Origin: an uncultured Chthonomonas sp.
GTDB taxonomy: Bacteria > Armatimonadota > Chthonomonadetes > Chthonomonadales > CAJBBX01
Assembly (NCBI GenBank): GCA_903951425.1
Contig: CAJBBX010000019.1
Span: 1-34,328 of the forward strand
Length of the DNA: 34,328 nucleotides
Reading direction: 5' to 3'
In this document: positions 1-7,867 of the stretch, one piece after another
Layout: every line of letters starts with the position of its first letter
Position numbering within the stretch: position 1 is the first letter of the stretch
Notes under the pieces: generated by a model
What the model was told of the DNA's origin: nothing
The model's input: only the letters and a program-made list of their open reading frames with translations
Databases searched by the model: none
Program-made: the position numbers and the translations under genes

Positions 1-837
1 GATGCACTTGGCGTAGCACCCGCCCTCGAAGTTAAAAATGCCGTCGTCGCTCCAGCCATGCTCGTCGTCGCCGATCAGTCGGCGCGCCGGGTCGGCCGAG
101 AGGGTGGTTTTGCCCGTGCCGCTGAGGCCGAAGAAGAGCGCCGTGTCGCCCGCGGCGCCCATGTTGGCGGCGCAGTGCATGGAGAGGACGCCCTGATCGG
201 GCAGCAGGTAGTTCATGATCGTGAAGATGCTCTTCTTCATTTCGCCGGCATACTCGGTGCCGCCGATGAGGATGAGCCGCTTCTCAAAGTGGACCAGGAT
301 GTACGCCTCGGAGTTGGTGCCGTCGACCTCAGGATCCGCGTGGAAGCCCGGAACGCAGACCACCACAAACTCGGGGACGTGCTCCTCGGTAGTTTTCCAG
401 TTCGGCCGGACAAAGAGCTGCCTGGCGAAGAGGTTATGCCAGGCGAACTGGGTGATCACGCGGATGGGTACCCTGTACCGCGGATCTGCGCCGGCGTAGC
501 AGTCCTGGATGTAGACGCGCTTGTCCTGCAAGTAGGCCGTCACCCGCTTGAAGATGGAGTCGAACCGCTCCTCGGAGATCGGCTGATTCACCGGGCCCCA
601 CCAGATCTTGTCCTCAACGCCTGCCGTGCGCACCACGAACTTGTCCTTGGGGGACCTGCCCGTGTGGAGGCCTGTGCGTGAGACGAAGGCGCCGCCGGAG
701 GCGAGCAGGCCTTCGCGCTGGGCAAGCGCGTTCTCGACCAGCGCTGCAGTCCCCAGGTTCCAGTGCGCGAAGAGTGCGCTCTTGATACCGTGGTTCTCGA
801 GGCCGAAGCGGCTGGGCCGGACTCCTAGGTTGTGCAT
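1..837 (-). CDS. pckA: Phosphoenolpyruvate carboxykinase (ATP), N-terminal 279 residues, cut by window edge
   Basis: The reverse strand encodes the N-terminal half of ATP-dependent PEP carboxykinase, which converts oxaloacetate and ATP to PEP, CO2 and ADP in gluconeogenesis. Visible family marks include [17 protein letters not shown] near the N-terminus, [20 protein letters not shown], the kinase-1a P-loop [11 protein letters not shown], and the following [20 protein letters not shown] stretch with the metal-binding Asp. The family is about 530-540 residues, so roughly half is present; the 3' part lies outside the window. The start is the ATG whose complement is 835-837. A GAGG about nine bases upstream supports it. 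The gene diverges from the NIL-domain gene across a 185-bp intergenic stretch. Identification is secure; the ATP-dependent rather than GTP-dependent type follows from these motifs. Confidence 0.96.
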   Translation of the reverse strand, partial: MHNLGVRPSRFGLENHGIKSALFAHWNLGTAALVENALAQREGLLASGGAFVSRTGLHTGRSPKDKFVVRTAGVEDKIWWGPVNQPISEERFDSIFKRVTAYLQDKRVYIQDCYAGADPRYRVPIRVITQFAWHNLFARQLFVRPNWKTTEEHVPEFVVVCVPGFHADPEVDGTNSEAYILVHFEKRLILIGGTEYAGEMKKSIFTIMNYLLPDQGVLSMHCAANMGAAGDTALFFGLSGTGKTTLSADPARRLIGDDEHGWSDDGIFNFEGGCYAKCI

Positions 838-949
838 ATGCGATCCTCGCGTGGGTTGGAATGGATCCCGAATAGGGCACATAGTCTAGCATACGTGGGT
901 GACGGCCCGAATGTCCTCGCACACGGGCGGGCTCGTCGCGGCAGGGCTG

Positions 950-958
950 TGGTACTAT
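950..958 (+). promoter_or_regulatory. Candidate extended -10 promoter for the NIL-domain gene
   Basis: TGG-TACTAT reads as an extended -10 (TGn followed by a 5/6 match to TATAAT). No convincing -35 hexamer lies 17 bases upstream, which is tolerated in extended -10 promoters. It would place a start of transcription near 965, about 58 bases before the ATG at 1023. The match is short and could be chance. Confidence 0.35.
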
Positions 959-1022
959 CGGACATCGTGTGCCGAGGGCCGTCCGGCGGCGCATCACTGT
1001 GTTGTGTCCATGGGAGCTCCCA

Positions 1023-1277
1023 ATGCCAACTGTCCGTGTTCGAGTTACATCTCGTGCGTCCGAGCAGGTCGGTCAGCCCATCCTATACCGCCTCGGCAAG
1101 GACTACAACGTCACCACCAACCTCAGGCGTGCGCAGGTCACCGATGAGTCCGCCATGGCTGAGGTTGAATTGACCGGCGCTATCGAGGAAGTCCATCGTG
1201 CCATAGCCTGGCTGCATACCACGGGCCTTCAGGTCGATGCCCTGGATCGGTCGGTGGGCGACGGCAGCAACCTGTAG
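1023..1277 (+). CDS. Small stand-alone NIL-domain protein (84 aa)
   Basis: The product is an 84-residue ferredoxin-like-fold protein resembling the NIL domain, the ligand-sensing module at the C-terminus of the methionine ABC ATPase MetN. Seen directly are an opening strand with RVRVTSRASEQVGQPILYRL, then KDYNVTTNLRRAQVTDES, an acidic AEVELTGAIEEVHRAIAWL segment, and the terminal GLQVDALD, which matches the usual NIL layout. It carries no 4Fe-4S cysteines, although many stand-alone NIL proteins in other bacteria are fused to ferredoxin domains. The ATG at 1023 follows a GGGAG; upstream in-frame starts lack such a site. tlyA follows 66 bases downstream, so the two may be cotranscribed. The ligand is unknown; a small sulfur compound or methionine is only a family-based guess. 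Confidence 0.75.
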   Translation: MPTVRVRVTSRASEQVGQPILYRLGKDYNVTTNLRRAQVTDESAMAEVELTGAIEEVHRAIAWLHTTGLQVDALDRSVGDGSNL

Positions 1278-1343
1278 TCGCCGTTTTCTGATATCGCGCG
1301 CCCGCTGGTGGCGCGCCTGTCACGCCCCGAAGGAGGGAACGCC

Positions 1344-2093
1344 ATGCCTGATCGACTGGACAGGGCGCTGCTGGCGCGGGGCCTGGCTCCAAGCCGCGAA
1401 CGCGCCCAGATGCTGATTCATGCCGGCCTCGTGCTTGTGGACGGCGAGGCCGCGAGCAAGCCGAGCATCACCGTGGACGACGGCAGCCGCATCGAGGTCA
1501 CCGGGGAAGCGCTGGCCTACGTCGGTCGCGGCGGCCTCAAGATGGAGGCCGCGTTGCGCCACTTCCGGGTGAACGCGAACGGCGCCCGTTGCCTCGATGT
1601 CGGCGCGTCGACCGGAGGTTTCACCGACTGCCTTCTGCAGCGTGGCGCCGCACAGGTGGTGGCGATCGATGTGGGCCACGACCAGCTCCACCCATCACTG
1701 GCGGCGGACCCGCGTGTGGAGAGCCATGAGGGTGTCAACGCGCGAAACCTGGAGCCGGCGCAGTTCGGGCCTCCGTTCGACATCGTGGTGATCGATGTCT
1801 CCTTCATCTCGCTCACCCTGGTGCTGCCCGCCGTGGCCCCCATGCTGCGCCCTGGCGGCTACTGCATCGCGCTGGTGAAGCCGGAGTTCGAGGCCGGGCG
1901 CGAGGCTGTGGGTGAGCGGGGCATCGTCCGCGACGAGGCCGACAGGCGGCGTGCCCGCGACCGTGTGACCCTCTGTGCTACACGCGACCTGGGCTGGGAC
2001 AAGATCGGGCTCATCCCGTCGCCCGTTGTGACCGGCGGCAACCGCGAGCATCTGGCGTGCTTCCGCAAGCCGCAGGAGGCGCCCGAGGCATGA
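1344..2093 (+). CDS. tlyA: TlyA-family 23S/16S rRNA (cytidine-2'-O)-methyltransferase
   Basis: A 249-residue TlyA/hemolysin-A family protein, usual length for the family. Residues 1-60 form an S4 RNA-binding domain (RLDRALLARGLAPSRERAQM). The rest is an FtsJ/RrmJ-type Rossmann methyltransferase with the SAM motif DVGASTGGFT at 85-94, an acidic IDVSF at 150-154 and the characteristic KPEFEAGREAVG at 179-190. TlyA methylates ribose 2'-OH groups of C1409 in 16S and C1920 in 23S rRNA in mycobacteria; other lineages may methylate only one site. The ATG at 1344 is chosen over an upstream in-frame start because AAGGAGGG at 1330-1337 sits at ideal distance. Its TGA overlaps the next gene's ATG by four bases, suggesting translational coupling to a functionally unrelated secreted hydrolase. 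Confidence 0.93.
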   Translation: MPDRLDRALLARGLAPSRERAQMLIHAGLVLVDGEAASKPSITVDDGSRIEVTGEALAYVGRGGLKMEAALRHFRVNANGARCLDVGASTGGFTDCLLQRGAAQVVAIDVGHDQLHPSLAADPRVESHEGVNARNLEPAQFGPPFDIVVIDVSFISLTLVLPAVAPMLRPGGYCIALVKPEFEAGREAVGERGIVRDEADRRRARDRVTLCATRDLGWDKIGLIPSPVVTGGNREHLACFRKPQEAPEA

Positions 2094-4429
2094 TCTCCCC
2101 GTTGGCGGCCCTCCTCTGTGTACTTGCCGGTGCGGCTACGGCCGGGCCGGCGCCCTCCAAGCTACCCCGCGGGCCGATACCTGACGGCCTTGGCGTGAAC
2201 ATCCATTTCACCGATCCCCGCCCAGGCGAAATGAAGATGATGGCGGAAGCGGGTGTCACCTGGGTCCGCATGGATTACGACTGGAATCAGGTCGAATTCG
2301 AGAAGGGGCGGTACCGGTTCGACGCCTACGATCGCCTGATGACCGCCCTGAAGCCCCACGGTATCCGGCCGATCTTCATCCTTGATTACGTACATCGCCT
2401 CTACGACGAGGCCCAGTCACCCCACTCCGACGAGGCCATCGCGGCCTTCGCGGCCTTCGCGTCGGCCTCGGCGAAGCACTACGCGGGTCAGGGCGTTATC
2501 TGGGAGATGTACAACGAGCCCAATATCTTCCCGTTTTGGCGGCCCAAGCCCAATGTCCGGGACTACATCCGCTTGGCCACGACGGTGGGCGAAGCCATCC
2601 GCAAGGTTGCGCCGAAGGAGGCCTACGTCGGTCCCGCCACCTCGGGTATCGACTATGGGTTCCTTCAGGCCTGCTTCGACGGCGGGCTACTGAAGTACTG
2701 GGATGCAGTCTCGGTGCATCCCTACCGCCCCATGCCGCCCGAGACCGCGGCCGGCGACTACAGCCGGCTACGCGCGATGATCGCCCGGCGTGCGCCGCGT
2801 GGCAAGCGCATACCGATCATCTCCGGTGAATGGGGCTACAGCTCCATTGCGGGCAACGTGAGCCCGGCCGTCCAAGCTCGGTTCCTTGCGCGCCAGTGGC
2901 TCACCAACCTCTCCTCCGGAGTGCCGCTGTCGATCTGGTACGACTGGCACGACGACGGCCTCGATGCCAAAGAGCCGGAGCACCACTTCGGCACGGTGCT
3001 GAATGAGTACCACGCCGACCGTGACCCGGTCTACGACCCCAAGCCGGCATACCTGGCGGCCCGCCAACTGACGAGCTTCCTCCGAGGCCATCGGTTCAAC
3101 AAGCGGCTGCAGGTCGGCGGCGCTGGCAACCACGTGCTGCTCTTCAGCAAGGGCCGCGACGTTCGCGTGGTGGCGTGGACAACCTCCGCCGAACCCCAAC
3201 AGGTCACGCTGCCCGCGAGCCCAGGGGTCCTGGAGGTCACGGACCACCTCGGCCGGCGCCTGGACGATGTTCAGGCCGCGGGTCCCGGCGCCGAACTGCG
3301 GCTCACCGACGCGCCGCTCTACATCCGGCCTGCGGGGAGAAACCGTGTGCTGTCGTTGGCCACCGACTGGGCAACGCTCGGAGAGGAGTGGCCGACGGCG
3401 TATGCTCCCATGGCCCGTGTGGGCGCCACTGTCCGCAATACCACCGGCGCCGCGGTCACGATCGCCACCGGAGGCGCCTCGACGGCGCTTGCCGCGGGCG
3501 CCTCGCACAATGTGTCGACCGCTGTCGGCCTGCAGCGATCGGAGCAGGGGCCCGCTGTGAGCCTGTCGTTCAGCGTCGATGGTTCCGCGCCCATCGTACA
3601 GGCCGCACGGGTCGCTGTGACCAATCCACTGGTGGCGTCGGTCGAGCCGCCCAGGGGCGGGAAGCTCGTGCTCAGCATCATCGATCCAATCGGTAGCGGG
3701 TTCGCAGGCACTGCCCTCGTCACCGTGGAGGCGCCGGGCGTGCCGCCCCGCAGCTTTCAGCGTCCCGTCCGGCTAACGGGCGGCGCGGCCGCCGTCCGCT
3801 GGGTCATCCCCGCAGACATGGGCTCGGGAGGCCAGGTTCGTGTCGCCGGCGAGTTGCGCGACACAGCCGGCAGGCGCGTCCTTGCCATGTCGCCCGTTGA
3901 GTACCGGCCTGTGGCCGCGTGGAGGGTCGGAGAGAGGGATGCGTCGAAGTGGATCACCGTGCTGCCTGACGGCGATGCCAAGGTGCCCTCGGAGCAGACG
4001 CTGAGCGTTGTCGCGGCTCCCGGCCCAGATGCTCCCGCCGAGGCCGCCGTGGATCTCAAGTATCGCTTCGCCTCGGGCTGGAAGTTCGTCTGCGTGCGGA
4101 CGCCGGCCGACTCGGAGCGGGGAATCGAGGGCAAGCCGAAGGCCATGGGCGCCTGGGTGCATGGCGACGGCCAGGCCAACCAGTGCCGCGCCCGCTTCGT
4201 CGATGCCACGAACCAGACCTTCCAGCCCGATGGCGAGACCATCAGTTGGACGGGCTGGCGCTGGGTGGTCTTTCCCATGGACGGTTCGAGAAGCGGGCGA
4301 TGGGGCGGCGCCGACGACGGTGTCATCCACTACCCGATCCGGTGGGACTCGCTGTTCCTGCTGGACAGCCCCGGTGGCCGCGCGACGCAGGGACAGCTGC
4401 TGATCGCTGGGCCAACCCTTATCTACTGA
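2090..4429 (+). CDS. Secreted clan GH-A glycoside hydrolase, multidomain (779 aa)
   Basis: This is a secreted (beta/alpha)8-barrel glycosidase. Residues 1-18 are a Sec signal peptide (MISPLAALLCVLAGAATA). The barrel spans about 30-350: GLGVNIHF and VTWVRMDYDWNQVE at the start, WEMYNEPN with the Asn142-Glu143 acid/base pair at the end of strand 4, SVHPYRP in strand 6, and IISGEWGYSS with the probable nucleophile Glu247 at strand 7. This layout is typical of clan GH-A (GH5, GH39, GH30 and relatives). After the barrel come a small beta-sandwich (about 360-430) and roughly 350 residues of beta-rich, CBM-like sequence without motifs I recognise. The ATG at 2090 overlaps the tlyA stop. The GH172 gene follows 17 bases downstream, so the two probably act on the same glycan. 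The exact GH family and substrate are not decided; a xylosidase/arabinosidase-like role is a guess. Confidence 0.82.
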   Translation: MISPLAALLCVLAGAATAGPAPSKLPRGPIPDGLGVNIHFTDPRPGEMKMMAEAGVTWVRMDYDWNQVEFEKGRYRFDAYDRLMTALKPHGIRPIFILDYVHRLYDEAQSPHSDEAIAAFAAFASASAKHYAGQGVIWEMYNEPNIFPFWRPKPNVRDYIRLATTVGEAIRKVAPKEAYVGPATSGIDYGFLQACFDGGLLKYWDAVSVHPYRPMPPETAAGDYSRLRAMIARRAPRGKRIPIISGEWGYSSIAGNVSPAVQARFLARQWLTNLSSGVPLSIWYDWHDDGLDAKEPEHHFGTVLNEYHADRDPVYDPKPAYLAARQLTSFLRGHRFNKRLQVGGAGNHVLLFSKGRDVRVVAWTTSAEPQQVTLPASPGVLEVTDHLGRRLDDVQAAGPGAELRLTDAPLYIRPAGRNRVLSLATDWATLGEEWPTAYAPMARVGATVRNTTGAAVTIATGGASTALAAGASHNVSTAVGLQRSEQGPAVSLSFSVDGSAPIVQAARVAVTNPLVASVEPPRGGKLVLSIIDPIGSGFAGTALVTVEAPGVPPRSFQRPVRLTGGAAAVRWVIPADMGSGGQVRVAGELRDTAGRRVLAMSPVEYRPVAAWRVGERDASKWITVLPDGDAKVPSEQTLSVVAAPGPDAPAEAAVDLKYRFASGWKFVCVRTPADSERGIEGKPKAMGAWVHGDGQANQCRARFVDATNQTFQPDGETISWTGWRWVVFPMDGSRSGRWGGADDGVIHYPIRWDSLFLLDSPGGRATQGQLLIAGPTLIY

Positions 4430-4446
4430 ACGAAGGAGTGACGCGT

Positions 4447-5553
4447 ATGGAACCATTCAACGGTCTCGGCCTCGGCCTCCACAACATCAGCCGGCTGTCG
4501 GCGGCGCAGACGCGGTCGATCTCGGCCGAGAACCCCGACGGCTCCAAGGGCAAGGGCGGCATGGCGATGCCGCCGGTCGACGCCAACGGCGCCCCCGTAG
4601 GCTCCGCCCGCGAACTGGGGCAGGGCTGGAAGGTGCGGCCCTGCATCACCGTGCCGGCACGGGCCACCGTGACTGTGGCCGACATGGACGGCCCCGGCGC
4701 GATCCAGCATATCTGGATCACTGTGCATCCCGACTACTGGCGTCGGCTGGTCCTGCGCATCTACTGGGACGGCGAGGAAACACCGTCTGTGGAGACGCCC
4801 CTGGGTGACTTCTTCTGCATGGGCTGGTGCCAGCGCGCCAACGTCAACTCGGCGCCCATCGCTGTGAACCCGGCAGGCGGCTTCAACTCATACTGGGAGA
4901 TGCCCTTCCGCAAGTCGGCCCGCATCACGGTGGAGAACCTCTGGGACGAGCCGTGCCACGGTTTCTTCTATCAGGTGAGTTACGCCCTGACCACCGTGCC
5001 GGTCGATGTTGCCTACCTCCACGCGCAGTGGCGGCGCAGCAACCCGCTGCCCTACGCCACGGACCACACGCTGCTCGACGGTGTGCGCGGCCAGGGCCAC
5101 TACGTGGGCACGTACCTTGCCTGGCAGACCAACAACTGCGGCTGGTGGGGCGAGGGCGAGATCAAGTTCTTCATGGACGGCGACAGCGATTTTCCCACGA
5201 TCTGCGGCACCGGCACCGAGGACTACTTCGGCGGCGCGTGGGACTGGGAGCAGCCTGCGGGCCAGTACTGCATCTACTCCACGCCCTACCTCGGCATGCC
5301 GCAGGTGATCACCGCCGGCGCCGAGGGCATGTACCGCAGCCAGCAGCGCCACGGCATGTACCGCTGGCACGTCATGGACCCGGTCCGGTTCCAGTCTGAC
5401 CTGAAGGTGACCATCCAGGCTCTGGGTTGGCGCTCCGGCGGCCGCTACCTGCCGCTGCAAGACGACATCTCGTCGCTGGCCCTCTGGTACCAGGCCGAGC
5501 CGCACGCGGAGTACCCCACGCTACCGGATCGCAACGGGCTCGAGGTGATCTAG
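4447..5553 (+). CDS. GH172 (DUF2961) family glycoside hydrolase
   Basis: A 368-residue DUF2961 protein, now classed as GH172, a family that includes alpha-D-arabinofuranosidases and difructose-anhydride-forming enzymes. Family marks visible are the N-terminal NISRLSAAQTRSISAENP (13-30) followed by GKGG, DGPGAIQHIWIT (81-92), the WDGEETPSVETPLGDFF stretch (107-123), WWGEGEIKFFMDGD (233-246) and GTGTEDYFGG (254-263). Two conserved acids, in GEGE and in GTED (Glu258), are the likely catalytic pair by analogy with characterised members. No signal peptide is seen, so it probably acts in the cytoplasm or as an assembly released otherwise. The ATG follows AAGGAG at 4433-4438. It lies directly behind the secreted GH-A enzyme, which could supply its oligosaccharide substrate. 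Confidence 0.88.
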   Translation: MEPFNGLGLGLHNISRLSAAQTRSISAENPDGSKGKGGMAMPPVDANGAPVGSARELGQGWKVRPCITVPARATVTVADMDGPGAIQHIWITVHPDYWRRLVLRIYWDGEETPSVETPLGDFFCMGWCQRANVNSAPIAVNPAGGFNSYWEMPFRKSARITVENLWDEPCHGFFYQVSYALTTVPVDVAYLHAQWRRSNPLPYATDHTLLDGVRGQGHYVGTYLAWQTNNCGWWGEGEIKFFMDGDSDFPTICGTGTEDYFGGAWDWEQPAGQYCIYSTPYLGMPQVITAGAEGMYRSQQRHGMYRWHVMDPVRFQSDLKVTIQALGWRSGGRYLPLQDDISSLALWYQAEPHAEYPTLPDRNGLEVI

Positions 5554-5567
5554 CTTCCGGGTATGGC

Positions 5568-5595
5568 GAGGCCGCTCGGCGTCTCGGGCGGCCTC
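5568..5595. terminator. Inverted repeat between convergent GH172 and LarA-like genes
   Basis: GAGGCCGC (5568-5575) pairs with GCGGCCTC (5588-5595) across a 12-base loop. It lies in the 40-bp gap between two convergent genes, and its right arm reaches the last bases of the LarA-like stop codon. No U-tract follows on either strand, so it is at best a weak or factor-assisted bidirectional terminator. Confidence 0.4.
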
Positions 5596-6910
5596 ACTTC
5601 AGCCAGGACAAGGGGTCCAGCGGGCTATTGGGCTCAAACGGATGCGGACCCGACAGCACTTCGATGTCGTCGCGGCCCTCGGCATCGGCCAGCAACCGTC
5701 CGCAGATCTCCACCACCTCCACATGCTCGGTATCCCGGATGCGCGCCACGCGGGTCCGCTCCGGGCCGCCGCGCCCGCAGAGCCCAATGGCCGCACGCAC
5801 CGCCGCCGCGCCGTCCTCCATGACGATGGGGATGCGGCCCCGGTACGCTCCGCCCTCGCCGCTGGTTCGGTGGTTGGTGTAGGTGGCCGCCATGTCGGTA
5901 TGCTCGATCAACCGCCGCGTCACGATGTCGGCCAGACCGAGCCCCGCCGCGTTCCCGTGCGACGCAGGGCTCACGTCCATAGTGCAGACCATGCGGACGT
6001 TGGGCCCGTCCCATGTGGTCTCGGCGATCGACGGCATTCGTACGCGTCCAAGGACGTGCGTGTCCATGCCGGAGCCGCTGATGTCCTTGCCCATGTAGTC
6101 GACGACCAGCACATCGATCTCGGGCAAGGTGAGCCGCGGCGCCAACCCGCGGGCACGGTCCAGGAGCCGCGACTCGGCCTCGCCGCCGATGTCGGCCACG
6201 GGCAGTGCGTGGATCTCGGCCGTCTGGCCGTACTGGTTCTCCAGCACCGCCACGCCGCCCAACACGTTGGCGGCCTTGGCGACGCGCCGGCCCACCTCCG
6301 GCATCACGTTCCGCAGGCCGTCCGCGCCGAACCAGTGGATCGAGTCGGCCCCCTTGCGCTTGCCGAGCCCGATGGCGCACATCTTGCAGAGGCCTGACTC
6401 GATGGGCCCGGTGAAATCGGTGTGGTGCTTGATCCGGTTGATGAGCAGCACCCCGTCGGCCGACAGCGCGTTGACATCGCAGTAGACGGGGTACCCGTCG
6501 TCGAGCGTGTCCACCTGCCGAACCTCCATCGAGGACCGGACCTCAGCCCCCATGGACCCGGCCGTGATGCCGTACGATGCCAGCACTTCGGCCTGCCCCT
6601 CGGCAGTGGCGCCGCCATGGCTGCCCATGGCGGGCACGATGAAGACCTTGAACCCGGCTTCGTGTACTGCGTCGACCACGGCTCGCACCATGGCCGCGAT
6701 GTTGGCGATGCCGCGGCTGCCCACGGCGAGCGCAAGCGTGGAGCCGGGAGGCAGGGAGTTGGGGCCGCGCACGATCTCGGCTGCCGCTCGGCCCGCACCA
6801 CCTGCCGGGTCCGTCTCGCGCGGGGCTTCCACGCGCTGGCGGACCACCCAGACTTCCGGTAGGGCGATCTGCGGGTAGTCGAAGGCCGTGGTGCTGATCT
6901 CGATCTTCAA
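5594..6910 (-). CDS. LarA-like (DUF2088) lactate racemase-domain protein
   Basis: A 438-residue member of the LarA/DUF2088 family, close to LarA's usual 420-430 residues. LarA uses a nickel-pincer nucleotide to racemise 2-hydroxy acids by hydride transfer. Seen here are LALAVGSRGIANI (59-71), VPAMGSHGGAT (92-102) with a candidate active-site His98, and NRIKHHTDFTGPIESGLCKM (158-177) followed by IGLGKRKGA, typical of the LarA-like subgroup that is not canonical lactate racemase. Substrate is unknown; sugar acids or other 2-hydroxy acids are plausible given the neighbouring glycosidases. The start chosen is a TTG at 6910, because an AGGAGG sits five bases upstream; an ATG at 6934 in the same frame lies before that site and lacks its own. 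No larB, larC or larE is in the window. Confidence 0.85.
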   Translation of the reverse strand: MKIEISTTAFDYPQIALPEVWVVRQRVEAPRETDPAGGAGRAAAEIVRGPNSLPPGSTLALAVGSRGIANIAAMVRAVVDAVHEAGFKVFIVPAMGSHGGATAEGQAEVLASYGITAGSMGAEVRSSMEVRQVDTLDDGYPVYCDVNALSADGVLLINRIKHHTDFTGPIESGLCKMCAIGLGKRKGADSIHWFGADGLRNVMPEVGRRVAKAANVLGGVAVLENQYGQTAEIHALPVADIGGEAESRLLDRARGLAPRLTLPEIDVLVVDYMGKDISGSGMDTHVLGRVRMPSIAETTWDGPNVRMVCTMDVSPASHGNAAGLGLADIVTRRLIEHTDMAATYTNHRTSGEGGAYRGRIPIVMEDGAAAVRAAIGLCGRGGPERTRVARIRDTEHVEVVEICGRLLADAEGRDDIEVLSGPHPFEPNSPLDPLSWLK

Positions 6911-6989
6911 GGCATCCTCCTGACGCTCCGGCATCGTACCGGCTGCCTGCCGCCGTATTCGACTCTAGCACACTGCCGACGGTGCGGGT

Positions 6990-7019
6990 TTGACGCTCGC
7001 CGAGTCCGTCGTCCATAAT
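6990..7019 (+). promoter_or_regulatory. Sigma-70-type promoter for the GT2-methyltransferase-phosphoesterase unit
   Basis: TTGACG (6990-6995, 5/6 match) and CATAAT (7014-7019, 5/6 match) are separated by 18 bases. Transcription would start near 7026, about 38 bases before the preferred GTG start at 7064. This is one of the two clearest two-box promoters in the window. Confidence 0.6.
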
Positions 7020-7063
7020 GACAGGTACCGTGGGTCGGGTCCATGCCTGTCGGGGAGGATCAC

Positions 7064-7858
7064 GTGCCGTTACGCTGGGGAGAGGAAGCCGATGTGAGCG
7101 TGCCGCTACTGTCGGTCGTGGTGCCGGCCTACAACGAGAGCCACCGCCTCGGCGCGTCGCTTCGTCGGATGGTCGAGTACCTCGACGGTCGGGGCGAAAG
7201 CTGGGAGATCCTTGTCGTAGATGACGGCAGCACTGACGACACGCCCGATCAGGTGCGCCGCGTCACCGCTGACGAGCCGCGATGCCGGCTTCTGCAGTAC
7301 GACTGCAACCACGGTAAGGGCTATGCGGTGCGCTACGGCATGGTTCGAGCCGCCGGCGATTTCGTGCTCTTCTCTGATGCCGACCTGGCCACGCCCATCG
7401 AGGAGTTGGAGCACCTCCTGGCAGCCATTCGCGCGGGATCGCCGGTGGCCATCGGTTCGCGTGACATCCCAGGCGCCAGGCTGGAGCGGAGGCAGTCGGC
7501 CATCCGCGAGCTTGGCGGCAAGCTCTTCAACCGGTGCGTGAGACTGGTGGCCGTTCCCGGCATCCACGACACGCAGTGCGGCTTCAAGATGTTCACCCGT
7601 GAGGCCTGCCGTAATGTCTTCGGCGTCTGCCGCATCGATAACTTCTCCTTCGACGTGGAGGCCCTCTACCTGGCCCGGCGCCTGGGCCTGTCCATCGCCG
7701 AGGTCCCCGTGCGCTGGAGCCATCAGGAGGGGAGCAAGGTTCGGTTCGTCCGCGATGCCTGGCGCATGCTCCTGACGCTGGTGCGTATCAGGCTCACTGC
7801 GTACCCGTGCGGCCCTGGAACCCGCGTCGTCGCGGCCGGCGCCGAGTCGAGGCGCTAG
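7064..7858 (+). CDS. GT2 glycosyltransferase, polyprenyl-phosphate sugar transferase type (ALG5/DPM1-like)
   Basis: About 264 residues of a GT-A-fold family 2 glycosyltransferase. Near the N-terminus are LLSVVVPAYNESHRL and EILVVDDGSTDDTPD, followed by KGYAVRYGM and the DxD-containing FSDADLATPIEE. The C-terminal RWSHQEGSKVRFVRDAWRML is characteristic of the dolichol/undecaprenyl-phosphate glucosyltransferase (ALG5-like) subgroup. Such enzymes move glucose or mannose from a nucleotide sugar to a polyprenyl phosphate at the inner face of the membrane. No C-terminal membrane helices are present. Three in-frame starts are possible (ATG 7043, GTG 7064, GTG 7094); GTG 7064 is preferred because GGGGAGG lies five bases upstream, with 7094 second best. 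A methyltransferase gene follows nine bases downstream. Confidence 0.85.
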   Translation: MPLRWGEEADVSVPLLSVVVPAYNESHRLGASLRRMVEYLDGRGESWEILVVDDGSTDDTPDQVRRVTADEPRCRLLQYDCNHGKGYAVRYGMVRAAGDFVLFSDADLATPIEELEHLLAAIRAGSPVAIGSRDIPGARLERRQSAIRELGGKLFNRCVRLVAVPGIHDTQCGFKMFTREACRNVFGVCRIDNFSFDVEALYLARRLGLSIAEVPVRWSHQEGSKVRFVRDAWRMLLTLVRIRLTAYPCGPGTRVVAAGAESRR

Positions 7859-7867
7859 CGGCGGCCC

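Noticed and set aside
58-681. Long plus-strand frame opposite the PEP carboxykinase gene
   Set aside because: It is the antisense shadow of pckA in high-GC DNA; no ribosome-binding site or family motif, whereas the reverse frame shows clear PckA motifs.
2443-2466. Tandem GCGGCCTTC repeat
   Set aside because: It is a short in-frame Ala-Ala-Phe duplication in a helix of the glycosidase, not a repeat element.
2768-3508. 246-codon minus-strand frame inside the glycoside hydrolase gene
   Set aside because: Low-complexity Arg/Gly/Ala composition without motifs; a typical high-GC shadow.
4183-4446. N-terminal extension of the GH172 frame
   Set aside because: It lies within the upstream hydrolase gene and its sequence is Arg-rich shadow; AAGGAG supports the ATG at 4447.
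5642-6397. 251-codon plus-strand frame opposite the LarA-like gene
   Set aside because: Composition is shadow-like and it lies fully within a gene with recognisable motifs.
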